This document shows, piece after piece, positions 1 through 11,615 of a stretch of DNA of 64,000 nt. The stretch covers positions 324,203,238 to 324,267,237 of the forward strand of contig OZ005652.1 of the NCBI GenBank assembly GCA_963930645.1, read 5' to 3'. Made by a program: the position numbers and the translations under genes. This DNA comes from Salticus scenicus. Its lineage: Eukaryota > Arthropoda > Arachnida > Araneae > Salticidae. Within the stretch, counting starts at the first letter, position 1; each line of letters starts with the position of its first letter. The notes beneath the pieces were generated by a model. It did not search any database, was not told where the DNA came from, and saw only the letters and a program-made list of their open reading frames with translations.

Positions 1-1432
1 GATTTCGAATTGAATTATGCATAAATATTGAATTTTTGAAAAAATATTGCATTTAAAACTGTTTTTTTCCTCGAAAATATCTAGGATTTGTAGAAAATTT
101 TAGCACAAGATAGAATTCAATAAATATTTAACAAACAGTTTGAGCAAACATTCTAATTAAGCAATTTATTAAACTGCTCAGGAAATTTTGTTTTTCCCAC
201 TCAAATTCGAAAAATATTTATTAATTATGTAATTATAAATGTACAATATCAACAACCTTTTCTTTAGAACAAAATTAATGCTATATGCCGACATTAACAT
301 ACAAGTAAACAATACATTTGCTTTAATTTTTTTTTTAAATTATTTTAACTAAAATGCACAGCCAACGGGGCTCAGGAACCCAAGGCTATCGCATGGAAAC
401 CCAAGACTTATTCCTTGCGCACAAAATTTCTGAGGGGCACAAAGTTATATTAACGGTAAAAATTGCCCAGTTTTTTCTTCTTCTTTAAAATCAACTGTTT
501 TTTTTTTTTTTTTTTTTTAATGAATAACATTTTATATTAAAATCTATCTTGTTATTATGTATTTTTATATTAAAACTCTCAACAATTTATATTATAGTTT
601 ATTATTGAATTAAAGATGAAATTTGTTACATAGCTAAACTTGAAAAATAAGAAACAGATAGGAATTAGCTATTATAAGAAATATGTCCTACGGTGTGTAT
701 GGAATGTTAGAGGGGAAGTTACATCTGTATAAAATATATATCACAATCTTCATCATTGATTTATAATTTGTATTTTAATTTCTCTCATATTTCATTTCAT
801 TTTATTTAATTATTTTCAATACTTTGAGATACTTCAGAAAAAAGAAAAATATTCATAATATTCCTTAAACACTTAAATCTTAGACAATTATTATTACTAT
901 CATTATTATTATTTTGTGCTATATAGGAAATTTGTATTCTTACAACAAATTAAACTTACAAACAATGTAACTTACATATTAAGTAGCTTAGTTACTTAAT
1001 GTATAATAATTCGTCATTAAAATGATCAAAACCAGGAAGAATAATAAGAACTATTCAACAAACAATCACATATGGAATTTTTTTTTAACATAGGGAGATG
1101 ATAGCACTTAGAGCAATATGAATGAAAACTTAATAAATGTTTCATATAACATTTCATATTCATTTCAAATTCATTATACAGAGCAAATGTAAGAGCGAAC
1201 TAAACTAGTTTTATGGTAGCTCAAAAAATTATTTCACTGTAATGTTGAATAAATTCATTAACAATCTTAATAAAATACTGTTACGATGATGTTAATTTAA
1301 AATTATGTTGTTTACTAATTAAAAAAACGGTAATTACAATACTTAAGAAAATATAAACTAATTTTTGAATCATATTTGATTTAATGCAATTAATAATAGA
1401 TTTTTATGTATTACATAAATGAATTCATAATT
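1..1432. other. AT-rich non-coding DNA
   Basis: I see no gene, RNA gene or clear mobile element here. The sequence is strongly A+T rich with homopolymer runs (for example a T run near 500-517) and short trinucleotide runs near 890-910. No reading frame of useful length resembles a known protein. Confidence 0.6.
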
Positions 1433-1500
1433 ACTAGCGGACCCGTCCGGCTTCGCACGGATGAACAAATTTTAGCTAAAAATGGATTGATATAGAAAAA
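1433..1500 (+). repeat. Dispersed repeat start, ACTAGCGGACCCG type
   Basis: The segment begins with ACTAGCGGACCCGTCCGGCT and a GC-rich patch (CTTCGCACGGATG) standing out from AT-rich flanks. It resembles the ACTGGCAAGCTTTGCCCGCT start at 35.69 kb and the ACTAGCAGGCTTTGCCCGCT start at 63.53 kb, all opening ACT-GC followed by a short palindromic GC patch. I infer the end of a dispersed non-autonomous element; the other end is not evident. Confidence 0.35.
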
Positions 1501-2320
1501 AATCAACAAATAGTATATTAGTTTATGTGTTTGTGAGGCAATATTAATAACTGTTTATAAAATTGTGACTTTTTTAGGCATATTCTAAAGAAAAGTTCCT
1601 AAAAAGAAGGAATTTCGAAATGTAGAAAAATTTAAATTATATGAATTAAAAATTAATGTGTAGGTAAATAGATAAGATACAGCATTGCTAAAGGAACGAC
1701 ATTTTACTGACATTTCCATGACGACATTTTACTTATTTATATGTTAATTCTTATGTTTATTTCTATTGCTATTTATAACTTTTTTTCCCCCATTTTCGCG
1801 ATGTACTAAGATGAATATCTCTATTGCGTAAGTAAAGCCATTGGCGCGGAATGTTTGAGCTATTTCAGTGCTAAATTTCAAATTTCGAAAAGGTACTATA
1901 TTAATAGAAGAAATAATTTGCCTGTCTGTGTTTGACGTACAGTACAAACTATGGCACGTTTAGTTTAGAAATTCTCTTCTATAAAAAGAATTTCGTGCAT
2001 ATTTGCAACATATATTTTCGATATTCCTATTAGAACTTTTAAAAAATTACATTTCATGCAATTTTTCTCTTTTTTTTTTTTCTTAAATATTATTTATTTA
2101 AATTAAATTTTCAAGCTGATGATAATAAAATTGAATGTTGACGATTTTTACTTAATGTTTATTTATTTATTCATTTATTTTTTACATAAAAAGAAATATT
2201 TCTTTACTCATGCGAATAAAAAGTATTGAAAAATGAAACTTATAACATGATTTATTTTTTATTTATTCTTTATTATTTTTTTAAATATAAAACTAACGTC
2301 GTAATAGTTTTAATTATTAC
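1501..2320. other. AT-rich non-coding DNA
   Basis: No coding or RNA feature is supported. A 67-codon open frame on the minus strand (1744-1947) has no recognisable domain and is probably chance. Confidence 0.5.
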
Positions 2321-2480
2321 TAGTTAATACCCGTCAAAATTTGACGAATGATGTGCAACTAAAATCTTTTCACGGCATAAAGTTTAAAACACCCTTGTTT
2401 GAATATTTCGCATTGCCCTTAATCGGTTTAAAACCCTTTGCTTTAACCAATTCTCTTTTGGTTGGAGGGAGGAGGGATAA
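2321..2480 (+). repeat. Possible second dispersed-repeat start
   Basis: ACTAGTTAATACCCGTCAAA is followed by TTTGACGAATG, so the two halves pair as a short palindrome (CGTCAAAATTTGACG). The layout, ACTAG then a small palindrome, echoes the elements at 1.43, 35.69 and 63.53 kb. Evidence is limited to this terminus-like signature. Confidence 0.25.
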
Positions 2481-3639
2481 ATTTCATGAAATTTCAATAT
2501 ACAAAATTTAAGTATACTTCATATATTAAAAATGAAATCCCAAGTTTTGCCATGACAATAAGTGTAAAAATCGGAGATAACAAAATTATTAATATTACCA
2601 ACTATTTTTAAAGGAATATATATGGTTAAAATTCCTCTATGCATTAAAATTCAATGAAAATGTCTTGAAGGAAGTATAATATTTAAAATTTTGTTTTTCT
2701 AATGTTTAATTTAGGTTTTCTTTCACATCTTTTAAAATTATAATCTTATGGTGCTGATATAAAAATTACACTTTAAAGTTTAAGAATAAGTATCGTAAAT
2801 TTTAACTTTCTAAAAGTTACAATAAGAATTTTAAAATCAATATTTAAATAATGCTATTAAATATAACCTATTAAATATTTTAGCTTTCTCCTTCAAATAA
2901 TTTATTTAGTTATGTTAAAGAAATTATAACACCAGCTTAAAGTGGTAGGCACACTTGCGATTTATTTTTTAATCACTCTTTCTCTTTGTATTTTTCCCCT
3001 TTTCAGTTAACTTTTCAAGGTAACTATTCTTTACAGGCAATATACGTTTAAATGAATAGTAAACATGTGTTTGTAAACATCTGGTTTTACCATAAAGTAG
3101 AAAGCGAAGTCCTGTCGCCAATTTCAGAAGGATAGGAGGACTTTCAATGTTATTAACGATAGGGAATCACAATGAGGATTATTTAAAGAATTCTAACTGG
3201 TTTTTTTCTGTTTGGCTAGGAATAATGGAAATGTCAGACTAAACAGATTAATTTAGAAAATATCGACTTTCAGATTTTCTTTTATAGTTTAGAATCAGTC
3301 ATACAATCAGTAGGTTATTTAACAGTGCTTAACATCCTAAATATCGTGCTAATTTATTCTTACATGCTTTAAAAAGATGGATAAATTTCTTTCTTTCTTT
3401 TTTCTTTTTTTTTTTTTAAATAAGATTATCAACATCACCGAATAAAAATAATTCTTATTCAAAGCCGTTTAAATGAACAGGGTTCAAAAAAGGATCCTCC
3501 AGAAGGAAATTTCAAAGTAAAAGGGAAAATACATTTTCTTGGATTTCTTACAATGAAATTAGGATAAAGTGTTTTGTCAAGTATTTAAAGATACAGCTGA
3601 AAGCAATTTATTGCCATTCATTAAAATTTTCAATAACCA
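2481..3639. other. AT-rich non-coding DNA
   Basis: No gene or recognisable mobile element. Contains a T-rich stretch near 3385-3418 and otherwise ordinary AT-rich sequence. Confidence 0.5.
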
Positions 3640-3895
3640 GATTTTACAGAGCGGATTTTCACAGTGGCACAAAGCAATTTGGCTTTTTAAAATTCACCGA
3701 GAAGCGCCGGGTTCGATCCCAGATAGCACTCACCGATCTAGTCATTTGGAGTTTTCCATGTTTTTCTCTAAAACACGTATACATACGAGCTTAGACTACG
3801 TAGAAAGATCCCCTTTTTACTTTCGAAACAGTTGTAGGTGTCTGAAAAGGGAGAAGGGCGCCGCAGTCGCTACATTGCAGTAATTCGCCAATATT
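3640..3895 (+). mobile_element. tRNA-derived SINE, family 1 (copy a)
   Basis: An RNA polymerase III B-box (GGTTCGATCCC, 3710-3720) is followed by a body shared with the better copy at 10.67-10.91 kb: GCACTC, CGATCTA, GGAGT, then a TTTTCTC stretch and a GACTACG/TAGAAA block. The A-box half is degenerate. The similarity shows a diverged SINE copy. Open frames crossing it are chance translations of the SINE. Confidence 0.65.
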
Positions 3896-4260
3896 AGAAA
3901 TTTCAAAAATCATTTGCATAAATAAATATGCTGTTGTAAGTGTCTGAGACCGGGAAAATTGCCATTTGAACCGTACGTGAATTTGTTATGGTCAGATTTT
4001 TTTTTTTTTTTAAGTCGTAAATACGGTCAGAATTTTCAAGGGTACTTTGTAGTTTGTACGGTAAGCAAAAAGGCTGTTGTAAGTGTCTGAAGCAGGACGA
4101 AGGCGCCGCAGCCCCTCACAGAGCGAGAATTTGCTACTGTCATACTTTTTAATGCAACATTTTTTCTTAGCCGGTGAATCAGCTGGTCGACAGAGAAGGC
4201 CAGTGTTACATGAATCTTAGCGTTTTTCACAGATAACATTATTAAGAAAATTATGATCCA
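3896..4260. repeat. Short direct repeats around GTTGTAAGTGTCTGA
   Basis: The motif GTTGTAAGTGTCTGA occurs near 3935 and again near 4076, and a related GTTGTAGGTGTCTGA occurs near 3831. Two of the copies (3831 and 4076) are followed by a GGCGCCGCAG patch. This suggests local duplication of a roughly 120-145-bp segment that includes the SINE tail. No gene is supported. Confidence 0.35.
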
Positions 4261-4489
4261 CCTCTTTCAGGTGCAAATCAGCACATAGAAAAGAAATCTC
4301 ATATGCCGCCATATTTTTAAAAACATTGGTGGGGAGGGGACTGTACATCCCCCGCTCAAGCTTTGTTCCTGAGCAGAGCACCGACAGCATTTTTTTAAAG
4401 TCGACGCCCCTGCTTCACATTCTTTACTGTGCCAGGCAACATCATACGTGATTTATGTAATCTTTCATTTTTTCGATCGCCTTCGTCTA

Positions 4490-4560
4490 TGAGCAGGGCC
4501 GGTGACAAGAATTACGGGCCCCTGGGCAAATGAAAGTAAGCCCCCCCCCCCCTACACATA
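4490..4560. repeat. GC-rich repeat end with C homopolymer
   Basis: A patch reading GCAGGGCCGGTGACAAGAAT is followed by GGGCCCCTGGGC and a run of C. A closely related patch (CCCGGGCCCCTGGGCAGTTG with C runs) lies at about 11.53-11.61 kb. The shared core marks a dispersed repeat terminus of unknown class. Confidence 0.4.
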
Positions 4561-5073
4561 ATCACTTCTTAAATTGCAATCCAAAAATGGTTTAAATTTT
4601 TGGGTACTGTGGTATTTCAAATAGCTCCAATGAAATACAGTGATACAATAGGTAGTACATTATCGAACTATACATTTATGTAATGAAATTTGATTAAATA
4701 AGAAGTCTGACAAAAACATACAATTGCTTTGCTTTTCATTCTCAATATAATTAATTTACAAAAGAAGACTTGTGATCAATCAGTGATTGATATATGTACT
4801 ATCTATTGCACTTTAAAGTTAAATATAAAATTTTAAAATAAAGATATCATGATTCAAATATAAATGTAATATATTTGAAAAAATGAAATTTAATCTAAAA
4901 ATTTCTTTTAAAAATTCTGCTTTTCTTTTTGACAACCTTGAATTTTATTTATTTAATAAGTTATCCCCTGAAAATCTGTTTGGTCTATAATTCAATATTT
5001 AAAAAATTAACTTTTGAATGAAGTGAACATTAATAATTACCGAGCGAGCTGAGTAGATTCATAAAAGTATATA
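4561..5073. other. AT-rich non-coding DNA
   Basis: No coding potential or repeat structure recognised between the GC-rich patch and the foldback element. Confidence 0.5.
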
Positions 5074-5323
5074 CTATTGGCAGCAAAATTATTCGAGCGC
5101 TAGCAACAATTCCTATATGAAAAAAGTACGCTTAATACTGTTTTATTAAATAAATCCTTGTTGAATTATGTTCTTAGACTGCCTAAAAACATGACTCGAC
5201 AAGGATTTATTTAATAAAGCAGTACTAAGTGTACTTTTTATATAAGATTTATTGCTAGCGCTCGAATAATTTTGCTGCCGACAGTAATAGTCTGAAAGTT
5301 TTCTGATAATTTCTTTTCTGCCA

Positions 5324-5349
<26 letters not shown>
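5074..5349. mobile_element. Foldback MITE, copy 1
   Basis: Arms of about 80 bp face each other. The left arm (about 5079-5156) begins GGCAGCAAAATTATTCGAGC. The right arm (about 5197-5276) ends GCTCGAATAATTTTGCTGCC. Both contain the TTTATTAAATAAATCCTTGT block or its complement. The loop holds a TTCTTAGACTGCC segment. No coding capacity is present, so it is a non-autonomous inverted-repeat element. A relic of its left arm lies at 38.13-38.26 kb. Confidence 0.7.
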
Positions 5350-5354
<5 letters not shown>

Positions 5355-5595
5355 TTCCTATATGAAAAAAGTACGCTTAATACTGTTTTATTAAATAAAT
5401 CCTTGTTGAATTATGTTCTTAGACTGCCTAAAAACATGACTCGACAAGGATTTATTTAATAAAGCAGTACTAAGTGTATTTTTTATATAAGAATTATTGC
5501 TAGCGCTCGAATAATTTTGCTGCCGACAGTAATAGGCTGAAAGTTTTCTGATAATTTCTTTTCTGCCATTTTTTTTTTTTTTTTTTTTTTTTTAA
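5350..5595. repeat. Tandem duplicate (245-bp period) of the foldback
   Basis: From AACAATTCCTATATGAAAAA at 5350 the sequence repeats what started at 5105, including the right arm and the following GACAGTAATAG...TTTCTTTTCTGCC tail and poly-T. The period is 245 bp and the copies differ at only a few sites. The duplicate lacks the outer about 26 bp of the left arm, so it arose by segmental duplication across the poly-T rather than by transposition. Confidence 0.75.
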
Positions 5596-6051
5596 ATACT
5601 TTATTTTCTGTGATTAACAAGATTTAAAATAGTAATTTTTTAAACAAACAAAAGTAAAGGCATAATGACTTGGGCTATTATTATAAGTTTTTTTTATTAT
5701 TATTAAATATACATATTAAAAATTAGAAAAAAAGAAAAAAGAAATATATATATATATATAATTATGTTTTTTGTATTTCTTAAGCAGTGAGTAGTTCTTT
5801 TAAGTGAGTAAATTTTGATCCCAGAAAGATGATTTATCAACCTAAGAAAAATGGTATATTATCAGAATGCTCTTGTAGAGTACAGATTCCAGCCTTTTTG
5901 AATACGATTCTAGAAAACTGAAAAATAATAACTTTTTATTTGTATTGTGCTTGAGGAGATTATGTATAATAACCTAGTTCCAAAGTTTTTTTCGTCGTTG
6001 AAATGATGCTACTTTTAAATGCTGAGGGCCACGGTTTGGAAACTATTCATG
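5596..6051. other. AT-rich non-coding DNA with TA microsatellite
   Basis: Contains a short (TA)n run near 5743-5760. No gene or mobile element recognised. Confidence 0.5.
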
Positions 6052-6262
6052 TACACTAAGCGACAAAAAAAAGAAAAAAAAAAAAGCCGCACTTGGATAT
6101 TTTTCTTTTCGCCTTCTACAACCTCCAATTTTATCGTTTAAAATGCAAATTTTCGAACAGATTTTATTATGTCGTCCTCCACATACACTTTAGCTTTGAG
6201 TCCAGTGTTAAAAACAAAATGCAATTGTCAGGAAAATTGTAATTTTAGACATTATTTCGAAA

Positions 6263-8096
6263 ATGGTAAGAATAAGACAGTTAACGATGCCACAAAAAGG
6301 AATAATTTTTGAAGGAAAATCAAAAAATATTTTAATACGTGAGATGGCAAATTAATTAAATGTTAACGAAATATTGGTAAAAGGGTTTTTAACAAGATAT
6401 AACATTTTTTAGCCGTTTCAACCGGAAATTCGGTTTTAAGCGGCCATGTTGCTCATCCAAGCGAGATGACAATAAGTTAAAAAGCTATTCCTTATAAAAT
6501 CGGTTTGTAGAACATTTAGAACATAAAAGAGAATCAGAAAAAGTGTTTAGCAGCATAATTTCTTTAACTACAGTGTAGCAACTATTAAACAAATCACATT
6601 TAAATGGCAGAAAATTTAAAAAAATTCCATTCTTAGTGAAGAGAATTGGGAAAGCAAGACCACAGAAGACTGAAAAAATTAAAAAATTGTTAGTTAATTA
6701 TTGGGCTGAACTGGTTCTCTCTGATGAGTCAAGTTTAACTTATTTCGAGTTAAAGAAAACAAGCAGATCTGACAACGAAAATTTGACCGACTTAATGAAA
6801 ATCGCACTTTTAAAACAGTGACACATTTTCCGTACATTATGATACGGAGGTGCATAACTTTTCAAACAGTCGGGCAAATTTTTATGCTCAAAGGATCAAT
6901 TAACTCGAAATAAAACACAGTCTTTATAAAAGTGGTGCCTGACCGACTATTTTGGAGGTATCTTGGACATTTCCACAAACAGCATTTCCAGATGATAATG
7001 CACCTTGCTATACAGTGTCCGTGGTGCGTTTATTTGATTCAAATTGTTGAAATTACCTATCCATCGCCCTGAGCACCTATAATACTGAAAATAATAACAT
7101 CTTTTTTCACTCTAAGTTAAATTCCACAAAGAATATCATAGAATATCTTTTTTATTAGACCTCGAAATAGTCCTAATATAGCAGTCCTAATGAGATAGCA
7201 GTCCTAATGGCGAAACTGGTAGACGGGAAGTGCCGGGTTTGATCCTAGGCCGCACTTTGACCTAGCTGTTCAAGATTTTCCATTTTGTTTTATTAACTTG
7301 CTTAAATATGGGCTAAAACCACACCATACAGTCCAAGCCTAGTCAACTGGCTTTAGGTCTGACATTTACACCATCATTAAAACAGTGAACAGAAATAATT
7401 TCAGCATATTTCGAAATTTTTTTAGTTTTACAGGATTTTGACAAACTAAAATTATTTTGTAATTATTTTCATGCAAAATGATTATCAAAAGAATGAAATT
7501 TTTCTGATTATCCTTAATTTATATATCTAAAAAAGAAATTATTAAAATACTCATTTTTTTTTTCTTTTAAATTTCTTCTTATTAAAATATTCACAGTTAT
7601 TGCAATAAACATTTCTAAGTAAAATTAAAACAATTTTATGCTTTTCCAAATACGATTTTCAGTTTATATATTATTATTATTACATCCTTACAAAACTGTA
7701 AATTTGAACATCCAGTTCATGCACACTATTAGTATGAATGGTGTTGCTTAAAATATTTAGGTTCAGATACGTTAAAATAAAAGTAGGAACAAGAAAGGAA
7801 GTAAAATACAGAAATCTCACAGGTGAAGTAAAAACCTAGAATTCAAGAATACTAGAATACAAAATTCAGAATCCGCTCGAAATGTTTTGTCTATAAAAAG
7901 GCGGGGGAGAGGGGAGAGGATTCGAAATTTGCAGCCTACAGCTCTGGCAGAACTAGAAAAAATTATTTGTGATATTTGGCACAGTGAAATTTCTGAAATT
8001 TATATTAAAATACTGTATAAAACTATGCCATTGCGCATTAAAGCAGTAGTTCCATATAAAGGTGGAATTAACCCAATGCAGAATACGTATTTTTAA
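6263..8096 (+). pseudogene. Tc1-like transposase pseudogene
   Basis: Fragments of a DDE transposase occur in order but in different frames with several stops. At 6263 a start reads MVRIRQLTMPQKGIIFEG, like the N-terminal helix-turn-helix of Tc1 proteins. Around 6636-6821 an open frame contains WAELVLSDESSL, matching the region of the first catalytic Asp. Near 6980-7030 PDDNAPCYTV matches the second Asp motif, and near 7060 a SPEHL-like stretch marks the third acidic block, followed by stops. From 7887 the C-terminus (LQPTALAELEKIICDIW...MPLRIKAVV...KGG) ends at 8096. Frameshifts, stops and a SINE insertion make it non-functional. Family membership rests on motif order plus the inverted termini and TA target sites. 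Confidence 0.8.
7190..7390 (+). mobile_element. tRNA-derived SINE, family 1 (copy b)
   Basis: A B-box (GGTTTGATCCT, 7236-7246) preceded by CTGGTAGACGGGAAGTGCC matches the consensus CTGGTAGACATGAGGTGCC of the 10.67-kb copy. The body continues GGCCGCACTTTGACCTAG and later CTTAAATATGGGCTA and GCCTAGTCAACTGGC. It sits inside the Tc1 element, so it inserted after that element. Confidence 0.7.
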
Positions 8097-8455
8097 CAAA
8101 AAATTGCTTAGATCTAACAAATAAATTATTTTATTTCATATATTAAAATATAACTTGTTTATTTCATATAATAAATAATAATAGAATACAAAGTGTATGG
8201 TTATTGCATTATGTTCAAAAAGAAAATTTTATGCAGATTTTTAAAAAGTATTTCGTAGAGTGTAATAAAGCGAATTATTAAATCGAAAATGTAGACAGCT
8301 ATAATTTCGTACCTTTGATATTATGCAAACATGATAGTTTTATTTGTTTCAACCTTTTATTTTAAAGTTATTGCAAATCAAAAAGGTATACTTCATTTTT
8401 TCTGCAGTGCGGCTTTTTTTTTTTTTTTTTTTTTTTTTTTTTGTCGCTTAGTGTA

Positions 8456-9286
8456 TCTTATCTTCTGAATACACATGTATACCGAAAGTTTCAAAAATAT
8501 TGTATGCACACACACATATATATAAGAAAAAAAAAAAAAAAAAAGTTATAGTATTTTTTTTTTTTTTTTTTTTTTAGAAATGGATCTTTCTTGCTTTTTT
8601 TATTGCAAAATTATTGATAATTTTCTTCTTTTCATTTATCAAAATATACAATCTGAATGTAAAAAGTAATGTTTAGCGTTTGCGTTTGTTAACCATGTTC
8701 CTAAATGAGAATTTTGGTAATTACATATATTTTACTCTCATCCCCATGGACAGCGGCCAATGGACATTGCACAGATTAGATTGGGCTCACTGCTTGCGAG
8801 ATAAGCAAAGCACCAAATGAGATGCAGACCCCCCATCTGTTTCTTTTTTAGATGAATACTGACTATGGTGGCTAACGATGAGCAGCGATTACTCTTTCAA
8901 GTTTCGATGTGTTTCATCCTTTCACTTGACCAAACATTTTTAGCAGAAATACTGCACAACTCACAACACCTTTTGATCTGCATAAAAGATAAGAGTTTAT
9001 TGATTGTACTCCCGTTTCTGCTCCGGAGTTAGAATAATGAATTACTGACATGAACCTTCAGTCATTGTATTTGATTTATTTGATTTTAGGAATGAATTGA
9101 TTGAAATTTTAAATAGATACAACACAGTAAATAAAACTTTCTTTAATTAAAACTTTTGCTTCTTGAAAAAAGAAAAAAATGGAAAGCATTAAAGACTAAT
9201 TTAAAATATACTATATCAACAATATTTTAATTAGATCATTTTCTGAAATTTAAGAGGTTAAAGAAATGGCATTCATGCGAATTTTG

Positions 9287-9325
<39 letters not shown>
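8456..9325. other. AT-rich non-coding DNA with long poly-A
   Basis: No gene recognised. Long homopolymers occur (A and T runs around 8527-8575 and an uninterrupted A run at about 9287-9325). Confidence 0.5.
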
Positions 9326-9326
<1 letters not shown>

Positions 9327-9329
9327 ACA

Positions 9330-9435
9330 GGAAAACCTAAACGTCTAGGCCGATGAACCTGATCTAGGTTTGAACCCGACATATCCTATCTACCAGCTTC
9401 TAGAGGAGAAAATCTCAGCTACTGACAGGAGCCAT
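9330..9435 (-). mobile_element. tRNA-derived SINE, family 1 (copy c, partial)
   Basis: Read on the minus strand, the segment gives GCTGGTAGATAGGATATGTC then GGGTTCAAACCTAG (B-box) and a CATCGGCCTAGACG / GGTTTTCC body, paralleling the 10.67-kb copy. The 3' part is missing, and a 39-base A run on the plus strand abuts it. Confidence 0.5.
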
Positions 9436-10662
9436 ATATATTTTTTTTACTAATTTATTGTGCAAGTTACATATGATTTACTTTTGATTTCAAAGTATAG
9501 ATACATAAAAATTTATGGAAACTAAACAAAATTTTTGATTATTATTTTCTACACAACTCAGAGAATCACTATTGTTAAACTAAACATATATTTAATTCCT
9601 TGTGCTTGCAAAAAATCAATACTAGAACTAGATAATGAAACACTATTTAGAAGTATGAATAATCATAAACATGTACGTTTTGACTTTTTTTTAAAAATCT
9701 GATTGAAAGAATTAAATGAAGGTATATTCATTTTTCAAACACGGCAATACCATATTGTTACGGGTGTATCTTTCAGGCAACTCTACAAATTAGAATATTT
9801 GTTATTAAACTAATATATAGAGAAAAAAAAAAAGTTGCTGAACTATATAGAAATTCTAGTTTTTTCTGCGATTTTTTAAGATATGTTAATATTTGTTAAT
9901 ACTTAGCTATTTTTATTACGATTGATTAATATTTAAAAGCAAAAAAAAAAATAAAAAAAAATAAATAAAAAAACTTTCGTTTTGGTTTTATAAGATTTTT
10001 AATTTGTTAGAAAAATATATTTTATACAATCATATATCGACATTCGAATATAGCGGAGAAAAAAAAAAAAAATCTGAGAGGAGGGATATTCAAAGAATAT
10101 TTTATAATTGAAACTTTTTTTTTTTCAAATACATATTACAGATATATATATATATATATATATATCTTTTTTTTTTTTTTTTTTTTTTCAGAAAACTTTT
10201 GTTGCATTGGATTAAATGAAAAATCCTCCCATCCTGTGCAATATTTTCTCCTATTGCTCCAGATTATATATTTAGATAACTTCATTTCTCAATTAAATAA
10301 AAAATTTCAAGTTAAGTTTTGTCTAAAAATAAAATCCTATTTTCTATAAATTTTAGGCATATTTTTAATTAAACCCTAGTGAATTTCTATTATTATTATT
10401 ATTATTAATGTCTTCTCATCTTGCGTGCGCGTAAAAAGAAAAAAATGGTCACTGTATATTTCACGATGCTTTAAATTTTCCTCTAAAATTTTATAAATGA
10501 AATTCAGTGTTTTATTATTATTTTTTACTTGTGATTTTTACTTCATACTTTCTCAACAATTTTGCATTTTTAGTAAATCTTTATCTTGCATTGCATCTAT
10601 GTAACTTTTTATCAATATCCGGCCAGTTATAGTTCTTGTGCATTTATTTGGTCGCTCTCATC
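9436..10662. other. AT-rich non-coding DNA with AT microsatellite
   Basis: Contains an (AT)n run at about 10141-10166 followed by a T run, and a (TTA)n run near 10390-10410. No coding or RNA feature recognised. Confidence 0.5.
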
Positions 10663-10918
10663 CCAATTAGAAGCCCACCAGCGGCTGAGCGGTTCTGCGC
10701 TCATAGCTGGTAGACATGAGGTGCCGGGTTCGATCCTAGGTCGCACTCGTCGATCTATCCGTTCGGAGTCTTTCGTGGTTTTCTACGAAACTTGTGTAAA
10801 TACGGGCTACGACTCCTTAGAAAAACCTCCACATAAGGCATTCCCTTTCCGGTCTTGGACCCTAGTACAGCCAATCGGCCTTATTCCCAAACACCAAAAA
10901 CGTCCTTCCAATTAGAAA
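10663..10918 (+). mobile_element. tRNA-derived SINE, family 1, full-length copy with TSD
   Basis: A 236-bp body (10673-10908) is flanked by perfect 10-bp target-site duplications CCAATTAGAA (10663-10672 and 10909-10918). The head contains an A-box-like GCGGCTGAGCGGTTC and a B-box GGTTCGATCCT (10727-10737) about 45 bp downstream, the spacing of a tRNA promoter. The body carries CGTCGATCTATCCGTTCGGA, a TGGTTTTC stretch and a CAATCGGCC block, and ends in an A-rich CCAAAAACGTCCTT rather than a simple poly-A tail. It is transcribed by Pol III if active and depends on an outside LINE for mobility. The open frame spanning it is fortuitous. This is the reference copy for the other family members. Confidence 0.85.
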
Positions 10919-11215
10919 TTTCTTTGAATATATCAGGTTGGATACGTGCAGTGTAACGAGTTGACTAGAAACTTTCGAAGGAAGTTCTGCACGTACGAAA
11001 TATTTTTCCTATTCTACTCGGAATTCTTTGGCCTTGTTCCTTCGTTTTATTTATTTTATTTTATTTTATTTTTTTGACTGATTGCGAAATTTTCCTAGCA
11101 ACAGTTTACCCACTCAATTCTGAGTAGTTGATACTAATGGTTTTCCAAATGTGAAATGCGTTAAAGAAACGATTAAAGAAAAGGAAATGAGGCTTACTTA
11201 TTATTCCACATCTTA
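10919..11215. other. Non-coding DNA
   Basis: No feature recognised apart from (ATTTT)n-like runs near 11048-11072. Confidence 0.45.
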
Positions 11216-11615
11216 TTTGTCTATGAGTAATACCCTTCCTGCATCTACTTCCAGAGGCAGCACTTAGCCCCCCCCCCCCCGCCCAGGTAAAAACATAGGT
11301 AAAAATAATATCGCTCCCCTATCCCTTTTAGGACCTAAGTCTCGCCGCAACGCGGGCTCATTATCGCCGCTAGTATTTACGACTGCTAAGCGGTTCTTAT
11401 ATAAATTTCTTGCTCCTTTTTCCATGTTTTTAGAATTGTGGAAAGTACATACTTTTTAAGAAGAAAAAAAAGTGAAACTTCATATTTTAAAATTTAGATT
11501 TTTGTCACTTCTGTTCTGTTTGTACCCCCCCCCCCCAACTCCCGGGCCCCTGGGCAGTTGTTCCCTGTGCCCCCCCCCCCCCGTCAACGGCCCTGTCTAT
11601 GAGAGACATGTGGCT
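11216..11615. repeat. C-tract-rich dispersed repeat
   Basis: Three runs of C (about 11267-11280, 11525-11536 and 11571-11582) frame a segment that includes CCCGGGCCCCTGGGCAGTTG, related to the patch at 4.49-4.56 kb. A proline-rich 61-codon frame results from the C runs and is not a gene. Confidence 0.4.

Larger units (their letters stand above)
6052..8455 (+). mobile_element. Tc1/mariner-type DNA transposon, defective
   Basis: The element runs from CACTAAGCGAC (6054) to GTCGCTTAGTG (8453), exact inverted termini, each flanked by the TA dinucleotide (6052-6053 and 8454-8455) that Tc1/mariner elements duplicate. The inverted repeats continue through an A-rich or T-rich run to GCCGCAC / GTGCGGC. 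Inside is a broken Tc1-like transposase on the plus strand, split by a family 1 SINE near 7.2-7.4 kb. At 2,400 bp it exceeds the usual 1.3-1.7 kb of Tc1, partly because of that insertion. Confidence 0.85.

Noticed and set aside
3569..3883. 104-codon plus-strand frame
   Set aside because: It overlaps a degenerate SINE copy; no domain.
10586..10915. 109-codon plus-strand frame
   Set aside because: It lies across a SINE with target duplications; the frame is incidental.
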